The position numbers were made by a program, and so were the translations under genes. Under the pieces are notes generated by a model. That model had not been told where the DNA came from and did no database searches. It worked only from the letters and a program-made list of their open reading frames with translations. A stretch of DNA of 64,000 nucleotides from Burkholderia sp. (GTDB lineage Bacteria; Pseudomonadota; Gammaproteobacteria; Burkholderiales; Burkholderiaceae), in NCBI GenBank assembly GCA_031253835.1, contig JAIRVP010000039.1, positions 62,001 to 126,000 of the forward strand, given 5' to 3'. Shown piece after piece: positions 18,324-27,003 of the stretch (position 1 is the stretch's first letter; the number at the start of each line of letters is the position of its first letter).

Positions 18324-18350
18324 CCTTGAACTTCACTTAAAGGTTATGGT
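18320..18350 (+). promoter_or_regulatory. MerR-type promoter/operator with 19-bp spacer (copy 1)
   Basis: TTGACC (18320-18325) and TATGGT (18345-18350) are separated by 19 bp, the over-long spacing that MerR activators correct by twisting DNA. The spacer holds the dyad CCTTGAA...TTAAAGG. An almost identical element stands before the decarboxylase-family gene at 21572-21602. It would drive the truncated DJ-1/PfpI gene downstream. Confidence 0.7.
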
Positions 18351-18374
18351 TTCCCTCGGCAGCGTATCGAGGCC

Positions 18375-18689
18375 ATGGGTATGGGTACTGCCATCCGACT
18401 ACCCGGCGGCACGTCGACGACGTCCGCCCGTGGCCGATCAAGAGGAAACCGCATCACCGGCTACTCGTGGCTGGAGGAAATCCTCGCCGGCGTCGCGAAG
18501 AAAGGGCCCTACAACGTCGAGCAGCAGATGCAGCAACGCGGCGCACGCTACGAGAAGGCGCTGCTGCCGTTCACGTCGAACGTCGTCGTCGACGGCCGCC
18601 TCGTGACCGGCCAGAATCCGCAATCGGCGAAGACAACGGCCGCACTGGTCGTCGCGCTGCTGTCACGCGAGGCGCCGGTGGTCGCCTAG
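18375..18689 (+). pseudogene. Truncated DJ-1/PfpI-family (type 1 glutamine amidotransferase-like) gene
   Basis: Only the C-terminal third of the family is recognisable, from about 18453 on: RITGYSWLEEILAGVAKKGP, then LLPFTSNVVVDGRLVTGQNP and SAKTTAALVVALL. The 25 codons before it, beginning with the ATG at 18375, have no similarity, and the nucleophile-cysteine region is missing. An internal deletion of well over 100 codons fused the promoter region to the tail. The tail overlaps the end of merR by four bases. Confidence 0.7.
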
Positions 18690-19165
18690 CGGGCGGTCGT
18701 CCGGCGCGGCAGCGGTTCGGCACGCACGTCGGTAGCGGCAGCGTCGCCCGGGTTCGCCGCATTCCCGGACGGAATCCGCGACAGCAGCGGTTTCGCATCG
18801 GTTGCGCAATCCACCTTGTCGGGCTGCGCGCCGATCCCGGCGATCAGCGCGACGACGTGCGCCTTGCTGCGCGCGAGCCGCACCTCCAGCGCCTCGATGT
18901 CCTGCACCTTGCGGCACAGCGCATCCCGCAACGACCCGCATTGCCATTGCGCACGGTCGGACGGAATCAGCGCGCGAATCTCGTCCAGACTGAAATCCGC
19001 CTTCTGCGCCGCCGAGATCAGGTCGAGCACCGTCACCGCTTCGTGCGGATACGTGCGATAGCCGTTCGCTTCGCGCTCGACCAGCGTCAACAGGCCGATG
19101 CGTTCGTAGAAGCGGATGCGCGAAGGGGTAAGGCCGGTGCGTTGCGCCAGTTCCCCGATCTTCAT
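18686..19165 (-). CDS. MerR-family transcriptional activator
   Basis: A 159-residue protein. The N-terminal winged helix (1-70) reads KIGELAQRTGLTPSRIRFYE then GLLTLVEREANGYRTYPHEA, followed by the long dimerisation helix. Cysteines occur at WQCGSL and ALCRKV, but the set does not match the metal-sensing CueR/MerR pattern. It is the last gene of a minus-strand set after the reductase and decarboxylase genes, and two MerR-style 19-bp-spacer promoters flank this region, so it probably activates both. The signal is unknown. Confidence 0.88.
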   Translation of the reverse strand: MKIGELAQRTGLTPSRIRFYERIGLLTLVEREANGYRTYPHEAVTVLDLISAAQKADFSLDEIRALIPSDRAQWQCGSLRDALCRKVQDIEALEVRLARSKAHVVALIAGIGAQPDKVDCATDAKPLLSRIPSGNAANPGDAAATDVRAEPLPRRTTAR

Positions 19166-19290
19166 GTTCCGATACTCCCCGGCCGGAGCGGATCCGGCCA
19201 TTCAACCAACCGTGACAGTAATCAGCCTCCTCACATTGATTCGCAATCCGATCTTTATTCCTGCCGTCCCGATGGCCGGCGGCGTTGCGC

Positions 19291-20535
19291 TCAAATCACC
19301 TCGAAACGCAAACCCGCATGGCGAACCAGGCGCTCGATATAGCGCGCGTCGAACATCGTCGCGGGTGTCCAGAAGCCGCCGCCGCGCCCGCTCTTGACAC
19401 CGTCACGGCTGCAATCGAGCGCGAGGCTGATCGCGGCCTGCCCGAGCATCTTGCCGGTCGATCCGTAGCCCGGATCGCGGTCGCCGGTGACTTTCGCGCG
19501 CAGGATCCGCCCGTCGTCGGCGCGGCCGAAGAAGCGCAAGTCGTAGCGGCCAGCCTGCTGGGCCGCGACGCTCGGCCCCTCGCCGGGCTTCGGCAACAGG
19601 AAGCGCTCCATCAGGCTGCGCACCGGCTTGATGAGGACACCCACCATGAACGCGCCGAGGCCCGCGACCATCGTCATTGCGGTCAGGCGGCCCTTGAGGC
19701 CCGCGCCCGTCATCACGGCTTCGTCATAGGTGAAGCCGCTGCCGTACGCATTGCCGGCAAGTGCATTGGAGCGGTGCACGACGCGCTCGTTGATCGCCGC
19801 CATCACGAACGGGGCGATCCACGCGTCGCAATCGCGATCGAACTCGGCGGACCGAACCGCATGCTGCCGCGCCGTGAAGCCATGCCCTTTCGGACACAGC
19901 GAATACGGATCGAGCAGTTCCCGGCGCAACGCGGGATCGGCCGCCGCTTCCCGCACGACGTTGATCACGCTCGCCACGGTGCCGCCCGACGCGCCGCCCT
20001 TCAGCGTCCGGACGCGCATCGTCACCTGCGCGGCCGGCACGCCCCACTGCTGCCGCGCCTGTTGCTGCAGGAAGAACACCCCCATGTCCGACGGCACCGA
20101 ATCGAAGCCGCAGCAATGCACGATGCGCGCGCCCGATTGCCGCGCCGCAGGCTCGTACCTGTCGATCATCCGCTTGATCCACTGCGTCTCGCCGGTGAGG
20201 TCGCAATAGTCGGTGCCGGTTTGCGCGCAGACCCTGACGAGCGGCTCGCCGTAAAGCGCGTACGGCCCGACGGTCGACACGACTACCCGCGTTTGCGCGC
20301 ACAGCGCCTGAAGCTGCGCTTCGTCGGCCGCGTCGGCGACGATGATCGGCACGGCCTGCCCGGCCGCACCGAGCGCCTCCCTGACCTGCCTGAGCTTCGC
20401 CTCGGACCGGCCGGCGATCGCCCAGCGCAGCGTCTCGCCGGCGCCCGGCAGGTAGTCGGACAGATAGCGGGTCAGGATCTGCCCGACAAAACTGGTGGCG
20501 CCAAATACGACGAGATCGTAGGTCGGTTGCGGCAT
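19291..20535 (-). CDS. Saccharopine dehydrogenase-like / trans-acting enoyl reductase family protein
   Basis: A 414-residue NAD(P)-binding protein. The Rossmann motif DLVVFGATSFVGQILTRYL (7-25) is followed by VSTVGPYALYGEPLV and DLTGETQW, the pattern of saccharopine dehydrogenase-like oxidoreductases and the mycobacterial trans-acting enoyl reductase. A hydrophobic helix near residue 270 (TMVAGLGAFMVGVLI) suggests membrane contact. AAGGAGACGCCC precedes ATG 20535. It lies 43 bp after the decarboxylase-family gene and is probably cotranscribed from the MerR-type promoter. The substrate is unknown. Confidence 0.82.
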   Translation of the reverse strand: MPQPTYDLVVFGATSFVGQILTRYLSDYLPGAGETLRWAIAGRSEAKLRQVREALGAAGQAVPIIVADAADEAQLQALCAQTRVVVSTVGPYALYGEPLVRVCAQTGTDYCDLTGETQWIKRMIDRYEPAARQSGARIVHCCGFDSVPSDMGVFFLQQQARQQWGVPAAQVTMRVRTLKGGASGGTVASVINVVREAAADPALRRELLDPYSLCPKGHGFTARQHAVRSAEFDRDCDAWIAPFVMAAINERVVHRSNALAGNAYGSGFTYDEAVMTGAGLKGRLTAMTMVAGLGAFMVGVLIKPVRSLMERFLLPKPGEGPSVAAQQAGRYDLRFFGRADDGRILRAKVTGDRDPGYGSTGKMLGQAAISLALDCSRDGVKSGRGGGFWTPATMFDARYIERLVRHAGLRFEVI

Positions 20536-20578
20536 GGGCGTCTCCTTCAGTGCGCGCGCGCCGCGCGCATCCGTATCG

Positions 20579-21496
20579 TTAGCGGGGCTTTCCGGGTTCA
20601 TCGAAGGTCTTCAAGGGCGTCGGCAGGTTCAGGACCAGTTGCGCGTCCTTGACCACATCGAGCCGCAGGATGGTCGACGCGCCGAGCCCGTCGAGCAACT
20701 GGCTCAACGGCCCGCCGTGCCGCACCAGCTCGACGTTGCGCGGCAGCAGGCGCTGCGCGAACGAGAGCATGTTGGTCTGCACCGACGACTGATGCCATTC
20801 GCCGTCGATGCGGTTGACCATCGTCGTCGTGGCCATGTGCGATTGCGACGGCACGGCGGTGAGCGCCGGCAGCGGCACGCGCAGGCTCAGGTCCGGCCGG
20901 CCGCCGGGGCCGGCAATGCGCGCGCTGGCAGTGGCGCCGAGGTTCACGTCGATATCGGCGAGCCATTTCGGCAGCTGGTAGCCGTGCACGCCGCGCACCC
21001 GCGCGATGTCCGTCGTGACCGGCAGCGCCAGCACGTGCGCGACGAAACTGCGGCGGCGCATCGAATCGATCAGCTCCCGTGCGTGCGACCCCGTCGCGCC
21101 CGGCCGGCGGATCACTACCGCGACGGATACTTCGTCATACGGATCGTTGTCGCACACCGAATACGAAAAGAACGTCAGCGCGACCAGCCCGTACCCGGGG
21201 AGCGCCCGCAACGGTTCGAGCGGCGCCGGCAGCGTGGTCCGCAGGCGTTCGAGCGGCGCAAGAAACAACAGCTGGATGCTGCTGGCGCGGTAGTAGAAGT
21301 TCGGCGCCCAGGTCGGGCCGACCCGCGACGCCACCTGACGCTTCGGAATCCGGCGGAAAAAATCGATGTTCCCCGCCGCGGGATCGCGCGCCACCTCGTC
21401 CAGGTCCGGATTCATCCGGAACCGGTCGTAGTACCCGCCCGCCGGCACGTCGACCGTATGCGGCCCGAATTCGACCTGTGTAAAACGCCTGTCCAT
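20579..21496 (-). CDS. Acetoacetate decarboxylase-family protein
   Basis: A 305-residue protein resembling the acetoacetate decarboxylase fold (PF06314). YYRASSIQLLFLAPLERL (about 68-85) is the N-terminal hallmark, with GYQLPKWLADIDVNLG in the second half. The exact Schiff-base lysine context of true decarboxylases is not clear, so activity is uncertain. It is first in a likely operon with the reductase and merR. ATG 21496 has AGAGG upstream, and the MerR-type promoter lies 76 bp before it. Confidence 0.75.
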   Translation of the reverse strand: MDRRFTQVEFGPHTVDVPAGGYYDRFRMNPDLDEVARDPAAGNIDFFRRIPKRQVASRVGPTWAPNFYYRASSIQLLFLAPLERLRTTLPAPLEPLRALPGYGLVALTFFSYSVCDNDPYDEVSVAVVIRRPGATGSHARELIDSMRRRSFVAHVLALPVTTDIARVRGVHGYQLPKWLADIDVNLGATASARIAGPGGRPDLSLRVPLPALTAVPSQSHMATTTMVNRIDGEWHQSSVQTNMLSFAQRLLPRNVELVRHGGPLSQLLDGLGASTILRLDVVKDAQLVLNLPTPLKTFDEPGKPR

Positions 21497-21571
21497 GCTC
21501 GTCGCCTCTCGTCGATGATCGACCGTGGCAGGCAACACCCGAGGCCCGCTGATTCACTGTCGTCAGCAAGC

Positions 21572-21602
21572 ACTCTAAGCTTTAAGTCAACTTCAAGGTC
21601 AA
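21572..21602 (-). promoter_or_regulatory. MerR-type promoter/operator with 19-bp spacer (copy 2)
   Basis: On the minus strand, TTGACC (21597-21602) and TAGAGT (21572-21577) are separated by exactly 19 bp. Most positions match copy 1 at 18320-18350, including TTGACCTTGAA and ACTTAAAG. It lies 76 bp before the decarboxylase-family gene. Confidence 0.7.
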
Positions 21603-21696
21603 GACTCGAAATAGAGGAACACGTCGGACTTCGTTCGAGCGGCCTTCAGGCTGGAATCGCAGGCCGAAGGCCGCCTTGAATGGCTGCCGTGCACCG

Positions 21697-22359
21697 CTAG
21701 TGAAGTTCGCGAAGAAAATCGGGAACCGCTTCGCCGATCGACGCAAGATAGGCCGCCATCGCACCGGCCACCTTGCGCACGGCGGGACGCGCCGTCATCC
21801 GTTCGCGCCACGCGAGCAGATTGGGCGTTTCGTCCGTCATCGGTGCACCCTTGCGCGCGCCGAACAACTGCGCCATGTAGAACGCGATGTCGGCATAGGA
21901 ATAGGTGCCGGCCAGAAAATCACGGTCCGCGAGCACGCGCCCCATGCGCCGATAGTATTGCGCCGCCTCGGCACGCGCGGCCTGCGCCGCCGGATCGTCC
22001 GGCGTCCCTTCCAGCCCCATCAGCCGGATGACATGCGGGAAATAGACTTCGTCGCTGCCGTGTTCGAGCTGACGCGCGACGGCGCGCGCCGCCGGCTGGG
22101 CCGGCCATAACGCGGGCGCCGGCTTCAGATCCTCGAGATACTCGAAGATTTGCGTGGAATCGAAGATCTCCAGACCGCCGTCGATCAGCACCGGCACCTG
22201 ACGCTTCGGGTTGATGCGCAAGACGTCCGGATGCCTCGGTTCGTAGCCGCGCTGTTGACTGAACGGCACCATCACCCGTTCGAAGTCGATGCCCTTCTCG
22301 TGCGCCGCAATCTCGACCTTGGCGCCGAACATGCTCAGCGGTCCTGAAATGATCTTCAT
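21697..22359 (-). CDS. Glutathione S-transferase
   Basis: A 220-residue GST. It begins MKIISGPLSMFGAKVEIAAH with the thioredoxin-fold GSH site. PKRQVPVLIDGGLEIFDSTQ (about 52-71) carries the cis-proline and the Asp-Ser GSH-binding pair, and FLAGTYSYADIAFY is the C-terminal N-capping box. GGAGACGAACC precedes ATG 22359. It is divergent from a WYL-domain regulator, with a perfect palindrome between them, so induction by an unknown electrophile is likely. Confidence 0.88.
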   Translation of the reverse strand: MKIISGPLSMFGAKVEIAAHEKGIDFERVMVPFSQQRGYEPRHPDVLRINPKRQVPVLIDGGLEIFDSTQIFEYLEDLKPAPALWPAQPAARAVARQLEHGSDEVYFPHVIRLMGLEGTPDDPAAQAARAEAAQYYRRMGRVLADRDFLAGTYSYADIAFYMAQLFGARKGAPMTDETPNLLAWRERMTARPAVRKVAGAMAAYLASIGEAVPDFLRELH

Positions 22360-22423
22360 GGTTCGTCTCCGCTTCAATGGAACGGGTCAGGGATGCGGCA
22401 AAGCATAAGCCCTAAAACATGAC

Positions 22424-22437
22424 ACCTGATGTCAGGT
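22424..22437. promoter_or_regulatory. Operator-like palindrome between GST and WYL regulator
   Basis: ACCTGA-TG-TCAGGT has perfect 6-bp arms. It lies 13 bp before the GTG start of the WYL regulator and 65 bp before the GST start. It is well placed for divergent control by that regulator. Confidence 0.5.
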
Positions 22438-22449
22438 ATTTGAGGTAAC

Positions 22450-23439
22450 GTGTCATGCATGAAAGCGAGCCGCCTGCTGTCGATCATGATGATGCTGCAA
22501 GCGCGCGGCCGGATGACCGCGCCGGCGCTGGCCGAAGCGCTGGAAGTGTCCGAGCGCACGATCCTGCGCGATATCGACCAGCTCTCCACGGCCGGCGTCC
22601 CGATCTGGGGCGATCGTGGCCGCAACGGCGGATTTCAGCTGCGCGACGGCTGGAGTACCGATCTCACGGGGCTGACCGAACACGAAGCGCACGCGCTGAT
22701 CCTCGCGGGTCTGCCCGGGCCGGCGAGCGAACTGGGGCTCGACGGCATGGCGACGTCCGCGCGGCTGAAGATGATCGCGAGCCTGCCGCCGGCGTCGCGC
22801 GAGCGGGCCGATCGCGTTGCCAGCCGGCTGCACATCGATACCGTGGACTGGTACCGCGCGCAGGAAACGCCCGCGTTCCTGCGTGAAGCCGCCGACGCGG
22901 TGTGGGGTGCGTATCGGATCGACGTGACGTACCAGAGCTGGCGCGGCGTGTCGCGCCGCGCGCTCGAACCGCTCGGCCTCGTGCTCAAGGGCGGTGCCTG
23001 GTACCTGATTGCGAAGGTGGTCGGCAAGCCCGGCGCGCTCACGTTCCGGCTCGCGAACATCCTCGAATTCAACGCGACGCGCCGCCGTTTCAAGCGCCCG
23101 GCGCGATTCGACCTGGCCACGCACTGGCGTGACGCGATGAGCCGGTACGAAGCCGATCTCCATCGGCTGACCGCCCATATCGCCGTATCGCCGCGTGGCG
23201 AATCCTGGCTGCTCAATGCGCGGATCAAGACCGCGCCGGCTTCTGAGGCGTCATGCAGCACGGACGTGCCGCCAGGATGGAAAGCGTTCCTGATGCCGAT
23301 CGAATCGATCGAGCACGGCGCGCGGAAGCTGCTGGGGTTCGGCGCACACGTGAAAATCCTCGGGCCGCAGGCGCTCAAGGATCAGTTCATCGACGAGTTG
23401 TCGCAGGTGAACGCACTTTATCGATCCATCGACAGTTGA
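22450..23439 (+). CDS. YafY/DeoR-like regulator with WYL domain
   Basis: About 329 residues. The N-terminal winged helix (LLSIMMMLQARGRMTAPALA, then VSERTILRDIDQLSTAGVPI) is followed by a WYL domain with GLVLKGGAWYLIAKV (about 177-191) and a C-terminal WCX-like extension. WYL domains bind small ligands or nucleic acid. The start is either GTG 22450, four bases after GAGG, or ATG 22459. It is divergent from the GST gene, its probable target, through the ACCTGA/TCAGGT palindrome. Confidence 0.87.
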   Translation: MSCMKASRLLSIMMMLQARGRMTAPALAEALEVSERTILRDIDQLSTAGVPIWGDRGRNGGFQLRDGWSTDLTGLTEHEAHALILAGLPGPASELGLDGMATSARLKMIASLPPASRERADRVASRLHIDTVDWYRAQETPAFLREAADAVWGAYRIDVTYQSWRGVSRRALEPLGLVLKGGAWYLIAKVVGKPGALTFRLANILEFNATRRRFKRPARFDLATHWRDAMSRYEADLHRLTAHIAVSPRGESWLLNARIKTAPASEASCSTDVPPGWKAFLMPIESIEHGARKLLGFGAHVKILGPQALKDQFIDELSQVNALYRSIDS

Positions 23440-23449
23440 AGCATCGCCT

Positions 23450-24094
23450 TCAGATCTCGTCGGAAAACGCGTCGAGAAAGCGCTGCAACCGGTCGCGACG
23501 CACGATCGCCATGCGCGTACCGGTGACGGTCTGGAACCCGGTTGCCAGCTTCAGCAGTTTCGTGCGGAAGTGATCGATCGCGAATCGCGTGTCGTCGAGC
23601 GCCCGATTCGCCGCATGCGGATCGGCCGGGTCGTACAACGCGCCGCCCATCCGGCCCGCAACATAAAAGCAGCGCGCGACGCCCACCATGCCGATCGCAT
23701 CGAGCCGGTCGGCATCCTGCAGCACCTTGGCTTCCAGCGTCTTCGGTGCGATACAGGCCGAATAACTGTGCGCCTCGACCGCATGCGCGACGGCATCGAT
23801 CTTCGCATCCGGCCAATCGAGCGACGTCAGCACGCGTCGCGCCTTTTCCGCCGACAGTCGTGAAGCCTGTGCCCGCAGCGGGGAATCTTTCTCGACCGCT
23901 ACGCAGTCGTGCAACAGCGTCGCAGCAAACAGGACTTCGGCATCGCCGCCCTCCTCCGCATGAATCGCGGCGGCATTCTTCCACACGCGCTGCAGATGCG
24001 ACGTGTCATGGGCGCCGTCGCCATCGGCGTCGTGCCAATGAGCCAGCAAGGTGTGAGCCAGATCCTGAAAGGGGGCGAACGCAGCAGTCGTCAC
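23450..24094 (-). CDS. HD-domain phosphohydrolase
   Basis: A 214-residue metal-dependent hydrolase. The first histidine is in DTSHLQRVW (30-38), the paired His-Asp in FAATLLHDCVAVE (about 56-68), and the later Asp in VLQDADRLDAIG, completing H...HD...D. YedJ-like relatives hydrolyse phosphorylated nucleotides, but the substrate here is unknown. It ends 10 bp from the convergent WYL gene. Confidence 0.87.
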   Translation of the reverse strand: MTTAAFAPFQDLAHTLLAHWHDADGDGAHDTSHLQRVWKNAAAIHAEEGGDAEVLFAATLLHDCVAVEKDSPLRAQASRLSAEKARRVLTSLDWPDAKIDAVAHAVEAHSYSACIAPKTLEAKVLQDADRLDAIGMVGVARCFYVAGRMGGALYDPADPHAANRALDDTRFAIDHFRTKLLKLATGFQTVTGTRMAIVRRDRLQRFLDAFSDEI

Positions 24095-24263
24095 GGAGGT
24101 GGATGGTCAAAGACTGGATGCAGATTATCCTCCAATGCGCCACACGTTCACGACCCGGCATCGAATCCGGTTCCTCGATGCCCGCGCGTCAGGCAAATCG
24201 TTACCGCCGGCAAGACCCGGCTGGCTTATAGTGCGGAGTGCCCATTCAACGAGGAGAGCTGCA

Positions 24264-24671
24264 ATGAAACTGCTGGCCAACGGTCCGTTCGAAGTGAAGC
24301 TGAATCCTGAATCCCTGAGCACCGTCGCGGAAAAAGCCGGGCTCGGCCGCATGTCGCTGGACAAGCAGTTTCACGGCGACCTCGAAGCCGTCAGCCACGG
24401 CGAGATGCTCGCGTACCGCAGCAGCGTCCAGGGCTCGGCAGGCTACGTGGCGATGGAGACGGTACAGGGGGTACTCGGCGGGCGTCGAGGCAGCTTCGTC
24501 CTCCAGCACAGCTCCACGATGACACGCGGGGAGCCGAAGCAGTCGGTCACCGTCGTGCCCGATTCCGGGACGGACGAACTGCTGGGGCTGTCCGGTTCGA
24601 TGATCATCCAGATCGACAACGGCCGGCATGCGTACCGCTTCGACTATGACCTGCCTGATGCGGCGCAGTAA
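24264..24671 (+). CDS. DUF3224 family protein
   Basis: A 135-residue single-domain protein matching DUF3224. Features are GEMLAYRSSVQGSAGYVAME (about 46-65), GSFVLQHSSTM and PDSGTDELLGLSGSMII, forming an allene-oxide-cyclase-like barrel. The function is unknown. GAGGAGAGCTGCA precedes ATG 24264, so this start is well supported despite an open frame upstream. It is a single gene. Confidence 0.85.
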   Translation: MKLLANGPFEVKLNPESLSTVAEKAGLGRMSLDKQFHGDLEAVSHGEMLAYRSSVQGSAGYVAMETVQGVLGGRRGSFVLQHSSTMTRGEPKQSVTVVPDSGTDELLGLSGSMIIQIDNGRHAYRFDYDLPDAAQ

Positions 24672-24720
24672 GCCGCTCGTGGAGATACGGCCAGGCCCGC
24701 GACAGTGACACGTTCCCGCG

Positions 24721-26286
24721 TCACGCGACGGCCTCGTCGTGCAGGCGAAACTGCGCGACCGCCGCGCTCAGCCGCGAACCCTGTTCATCGAGCGACAGCG
24801 CCGCGGCGGCCGCCTCCTCGACCAGCGCCGCATTGCGCTGCATCGTCTGCTCCATCTGGATGACCGCGGCGTTCACCTGCTCGATGCCCGACGACTGCTC
24901 GTCGAACGCGTTGCTGGTTTCGCCCATGATCGCGTTGACGCGCTCGACCGCGGCGACGAGCTCGCTCATCGCCGAGCCGGCCAGCGCGACGAGGCCGCTG
25001 CCGTCTTCGACACGCCGTGCGGCATTGCCGATCAGGTCGCGAATTTCCTTCGCGGCCGACGCGCAGCGCTGCGCGAGCCCGCGCACCTCCGTCGCGACGA
25101 CCGCGAACCCGCGCCCCTGCTCGCCGGCGCGAGCAGCTTCGACCGCCGCATTCAACGCGAGGATGTTGGTCTGGAACGCGATGCTTTCGATCGTGCCGAC
25201 GATGCCGGAGATCCGCGCGGAGCTGTGCGAAATCGCGGTCATCGTCTCGACCACGCGCTGCATCGCCTCGCCGCCGCGCGACGCAATGCCGGCCGCGCCT
25301 TCGACGTACGTGCGCGCATCGCGCGCGTTGTCCGCGTTCTGGCGCACGGCCGCCGTCAGCTGCTCGACGCTCGCGGCCGCCTGCTGCAGCGACACGGCCT
25401 GCTGCTCGGTGCGCGCGGACAGGTCCACGTTGCCGCTCGCGATCGTACGGACGTCGCCGACGATCGTCTCGGTGCTCGCGCGTACCTGGTTCACGGTGCC
25501 GACGAGGCCGTCCTGCATCCGCTTCAGCGCATTCAGCAGATAGGCCATTTCGTTTTCGCCCGCGATGACGACAGTGCCCGTCAGGTCGCCTTTCGAGATT
25601 TTCTCGAACTGGCCGACCGCGAGATTGATCGGCTCGATGATCGCCTTCGCGAGCACGCGCTGCGCAAGGAAGCCGACGACGAGCGCGAGCCCGGCGACCG
25701 CCGCCAGCCCCCACACGATCCAGTGGAAATGCACGCCGGCAGCATCGTAGCGAGCCTTCTGGCGCGCGACCTGGAACGATTCGAGCGCGTCGATCGCATC
25801 CTGGTAGGCCGCGAACAGCGCCGGTGGCGCGGTGCGCTGCGTGTCGAGGAAGTTGAACGCGTCGTCGCCGTCGAGCTGCGACAGCGCTTTCAGGAACACG
25901 CGGTCAAGCAGGGCGCGACGGCGGCTCTGCAGCGCGTCGAACAGCGCCTGCTCGTTCGCGTCGCGCGCATGCAGGCGCGTGTACGCATCCAGTTCGTCAT
26001 TGCTCTGCTTGAGGAGCGTGTGGAGCTGTGCCGCCCCCTCCTTGCCCGATTGTCCCGCACTGATGACCTGCGCAACGTCGCTCATGCGTTCGCGCAGCAC
26101 GAGCATCCGCTCGGAGCTGGTCTTCAGGTGCAGCAGCGACGCGGTGTCGTCGCGATACATCGCCTCGAGCGAACCGTTGCCCATGTAGAGGGCCGCGATG
26201 GCGGCGCCGACCACCAGCACGAGCAGCACGGTATAGCCGGCGATGGTCGCGACGAGTCCACCGCGGATGGTGAGTTGTGTTCGCAT
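24721..26286 (-). CDS. Methyl-accepting chemotaxis protein
   Basis: A 521-residue transducer. It has a membrane helix at about 13-35, a four-helix periplasmic ligand domain to about 185, a second membrane helix ([20 protein letters not shown]), a HAMP domain and a cytoplasmic coiled coil. The hairpin tip reads [20 protein letters not shown] then [17 protein letters not shown], the CheA/CheW-binding signature. There is no C-terminal pentapeptide for CheR docking. No che genes are nearby, so it must use a remote pathway. The ligand is unknown. Confidence 0.95.
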   Translation of the reverse strand: MRTQLTIRGGLVATIAGYTVLLVLVVGAAIAALYMGNGSLEAMYRDDTASLLHLKTSSERMLVLRERMSDVAQVISAGQSGKEGAAQLHTLLKQSNDELDAYTRLHARDANEQALFDALQSRRRALLDRVFLKALSQLDGDDAFNFLDTQRTAPPALFAAYQDAIDALESFQVARQKARYDAAGVHFHWIVWGLAAVAGLALVVGFLAQRVLAKAIIEPINLAVGQFEKISKGDLTGTVVIAGENEMAYLLNALKRMQDGLVGTVNQVRASTETIVGDVRTIASGNVDLSARTEQQAVSLQQAAASVEQLTAAVRQNADNARDARTYVEGAAGIASRGGEAMQRVVETMTAISHSSARISGIVGTIESIAFQTNILALNAAVEAARAGEQGRGFAVVATEVRGLAQRCASAAKEIRDLIGNAARRVEDGSGLVALAGSAMSELVAAVERVNAIMGETSNAFDEQSSGIEQVNAAVIQMEQTMQRNAALVEEAAAAALSLDEQGSRLSAAVAQFRLHDEAVA

Positions 26287-26483
26287 GACGTTCCCTTGCG
26301 CGGGCCGGGCGTGGCCTGCGGCGGATGTGGATTCCGGATCACGAAAGACGCGCGCCGCGTCGCAACACGCGGCGCGAGGGCTGCGAACGGGTTAACGGCG
26401 GGGGGAACGGGAAGGTTTTACCTGTACGCGACGCGAATCTTGACGATTGCGACACACGGCGAGCACGCGGAAGCCGCGTGCGG

Positions 26484-26894
26484 CTATCGTCCGTCGGCGA
26501 GCCTTGCACGGATCTCGTCGACCGACAGGTCGCGCCGGTGCGTGGCAATCTGCCAGAGGTTTCCCCATGGATCCTTCACCATCGCGCGCCTGTCGCCGTA
26601 CGGCAGGTCGGCGGGCGCTTCCAGCGAGATCGCCTGCGCCGCGATGGCCCGTCGATGAATCGCGTCGGCATCCTCGACATACACGTACAGGAACGCCGGC
26701 ATCGGATCGCGCAAGCCGTCTCCGCCGCTGATCATCACGACGGAATCGCCGATACGGATTTCGGCGGGCAAGCCTGCACGGAATTCGCCGCGGGCATCGA
26801 ACACCTTCCGGATGAATTCGATCAGGTTTTCCGGATCCGGCACGACAATGCGCGGCGTGACGGTATGCCATCCGTCGGGCTGGAATGGGGGCAT
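26484..26894 (-). CDS. VOC-family (glyoxalase/bleomycin-resistance-like) protein
   Basis: A 136-residue protein of two beta-alpha-beta-beta-beta modules, with TPRIVVPDPENLIEFIRKVF (13-32), FLYVYVEDADAIHRRAI and VKDPWGNLWQIATH. The last is the PhnB-like ending with the metal-ligand glutamate replaced by Gln/Trp, so catalysis is uncertain. CGGAGG precedes ATG 26894. It may bind a small molecule or act as an isomerase or dioxygenase. Confidence 0.8.
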   Translation of the reverse strand: MPPFQPDGWHTVTPRIVVPDPENLIEFIRKVFDARGEFRAGLPAEIRIGDSVVMISGGDGLRDPMPAFLYVYVEDADAIHRRAIAAQAISLEAPADLPYGDRRAMVKDPWGNLWQIATHRRDLSVDEIRARLADGR

Positions 26895-27003
26895 GGTGTG
26901 CAACCTCCGGTAAGTGCATCGCGGTATTGTCCTCCGCGCACCGGGGGTCTGCAAAGGAATGCGAAGGGTTGCCCACCTGTCGACGGCCCCCCTTCGCCGC
27001 ACG

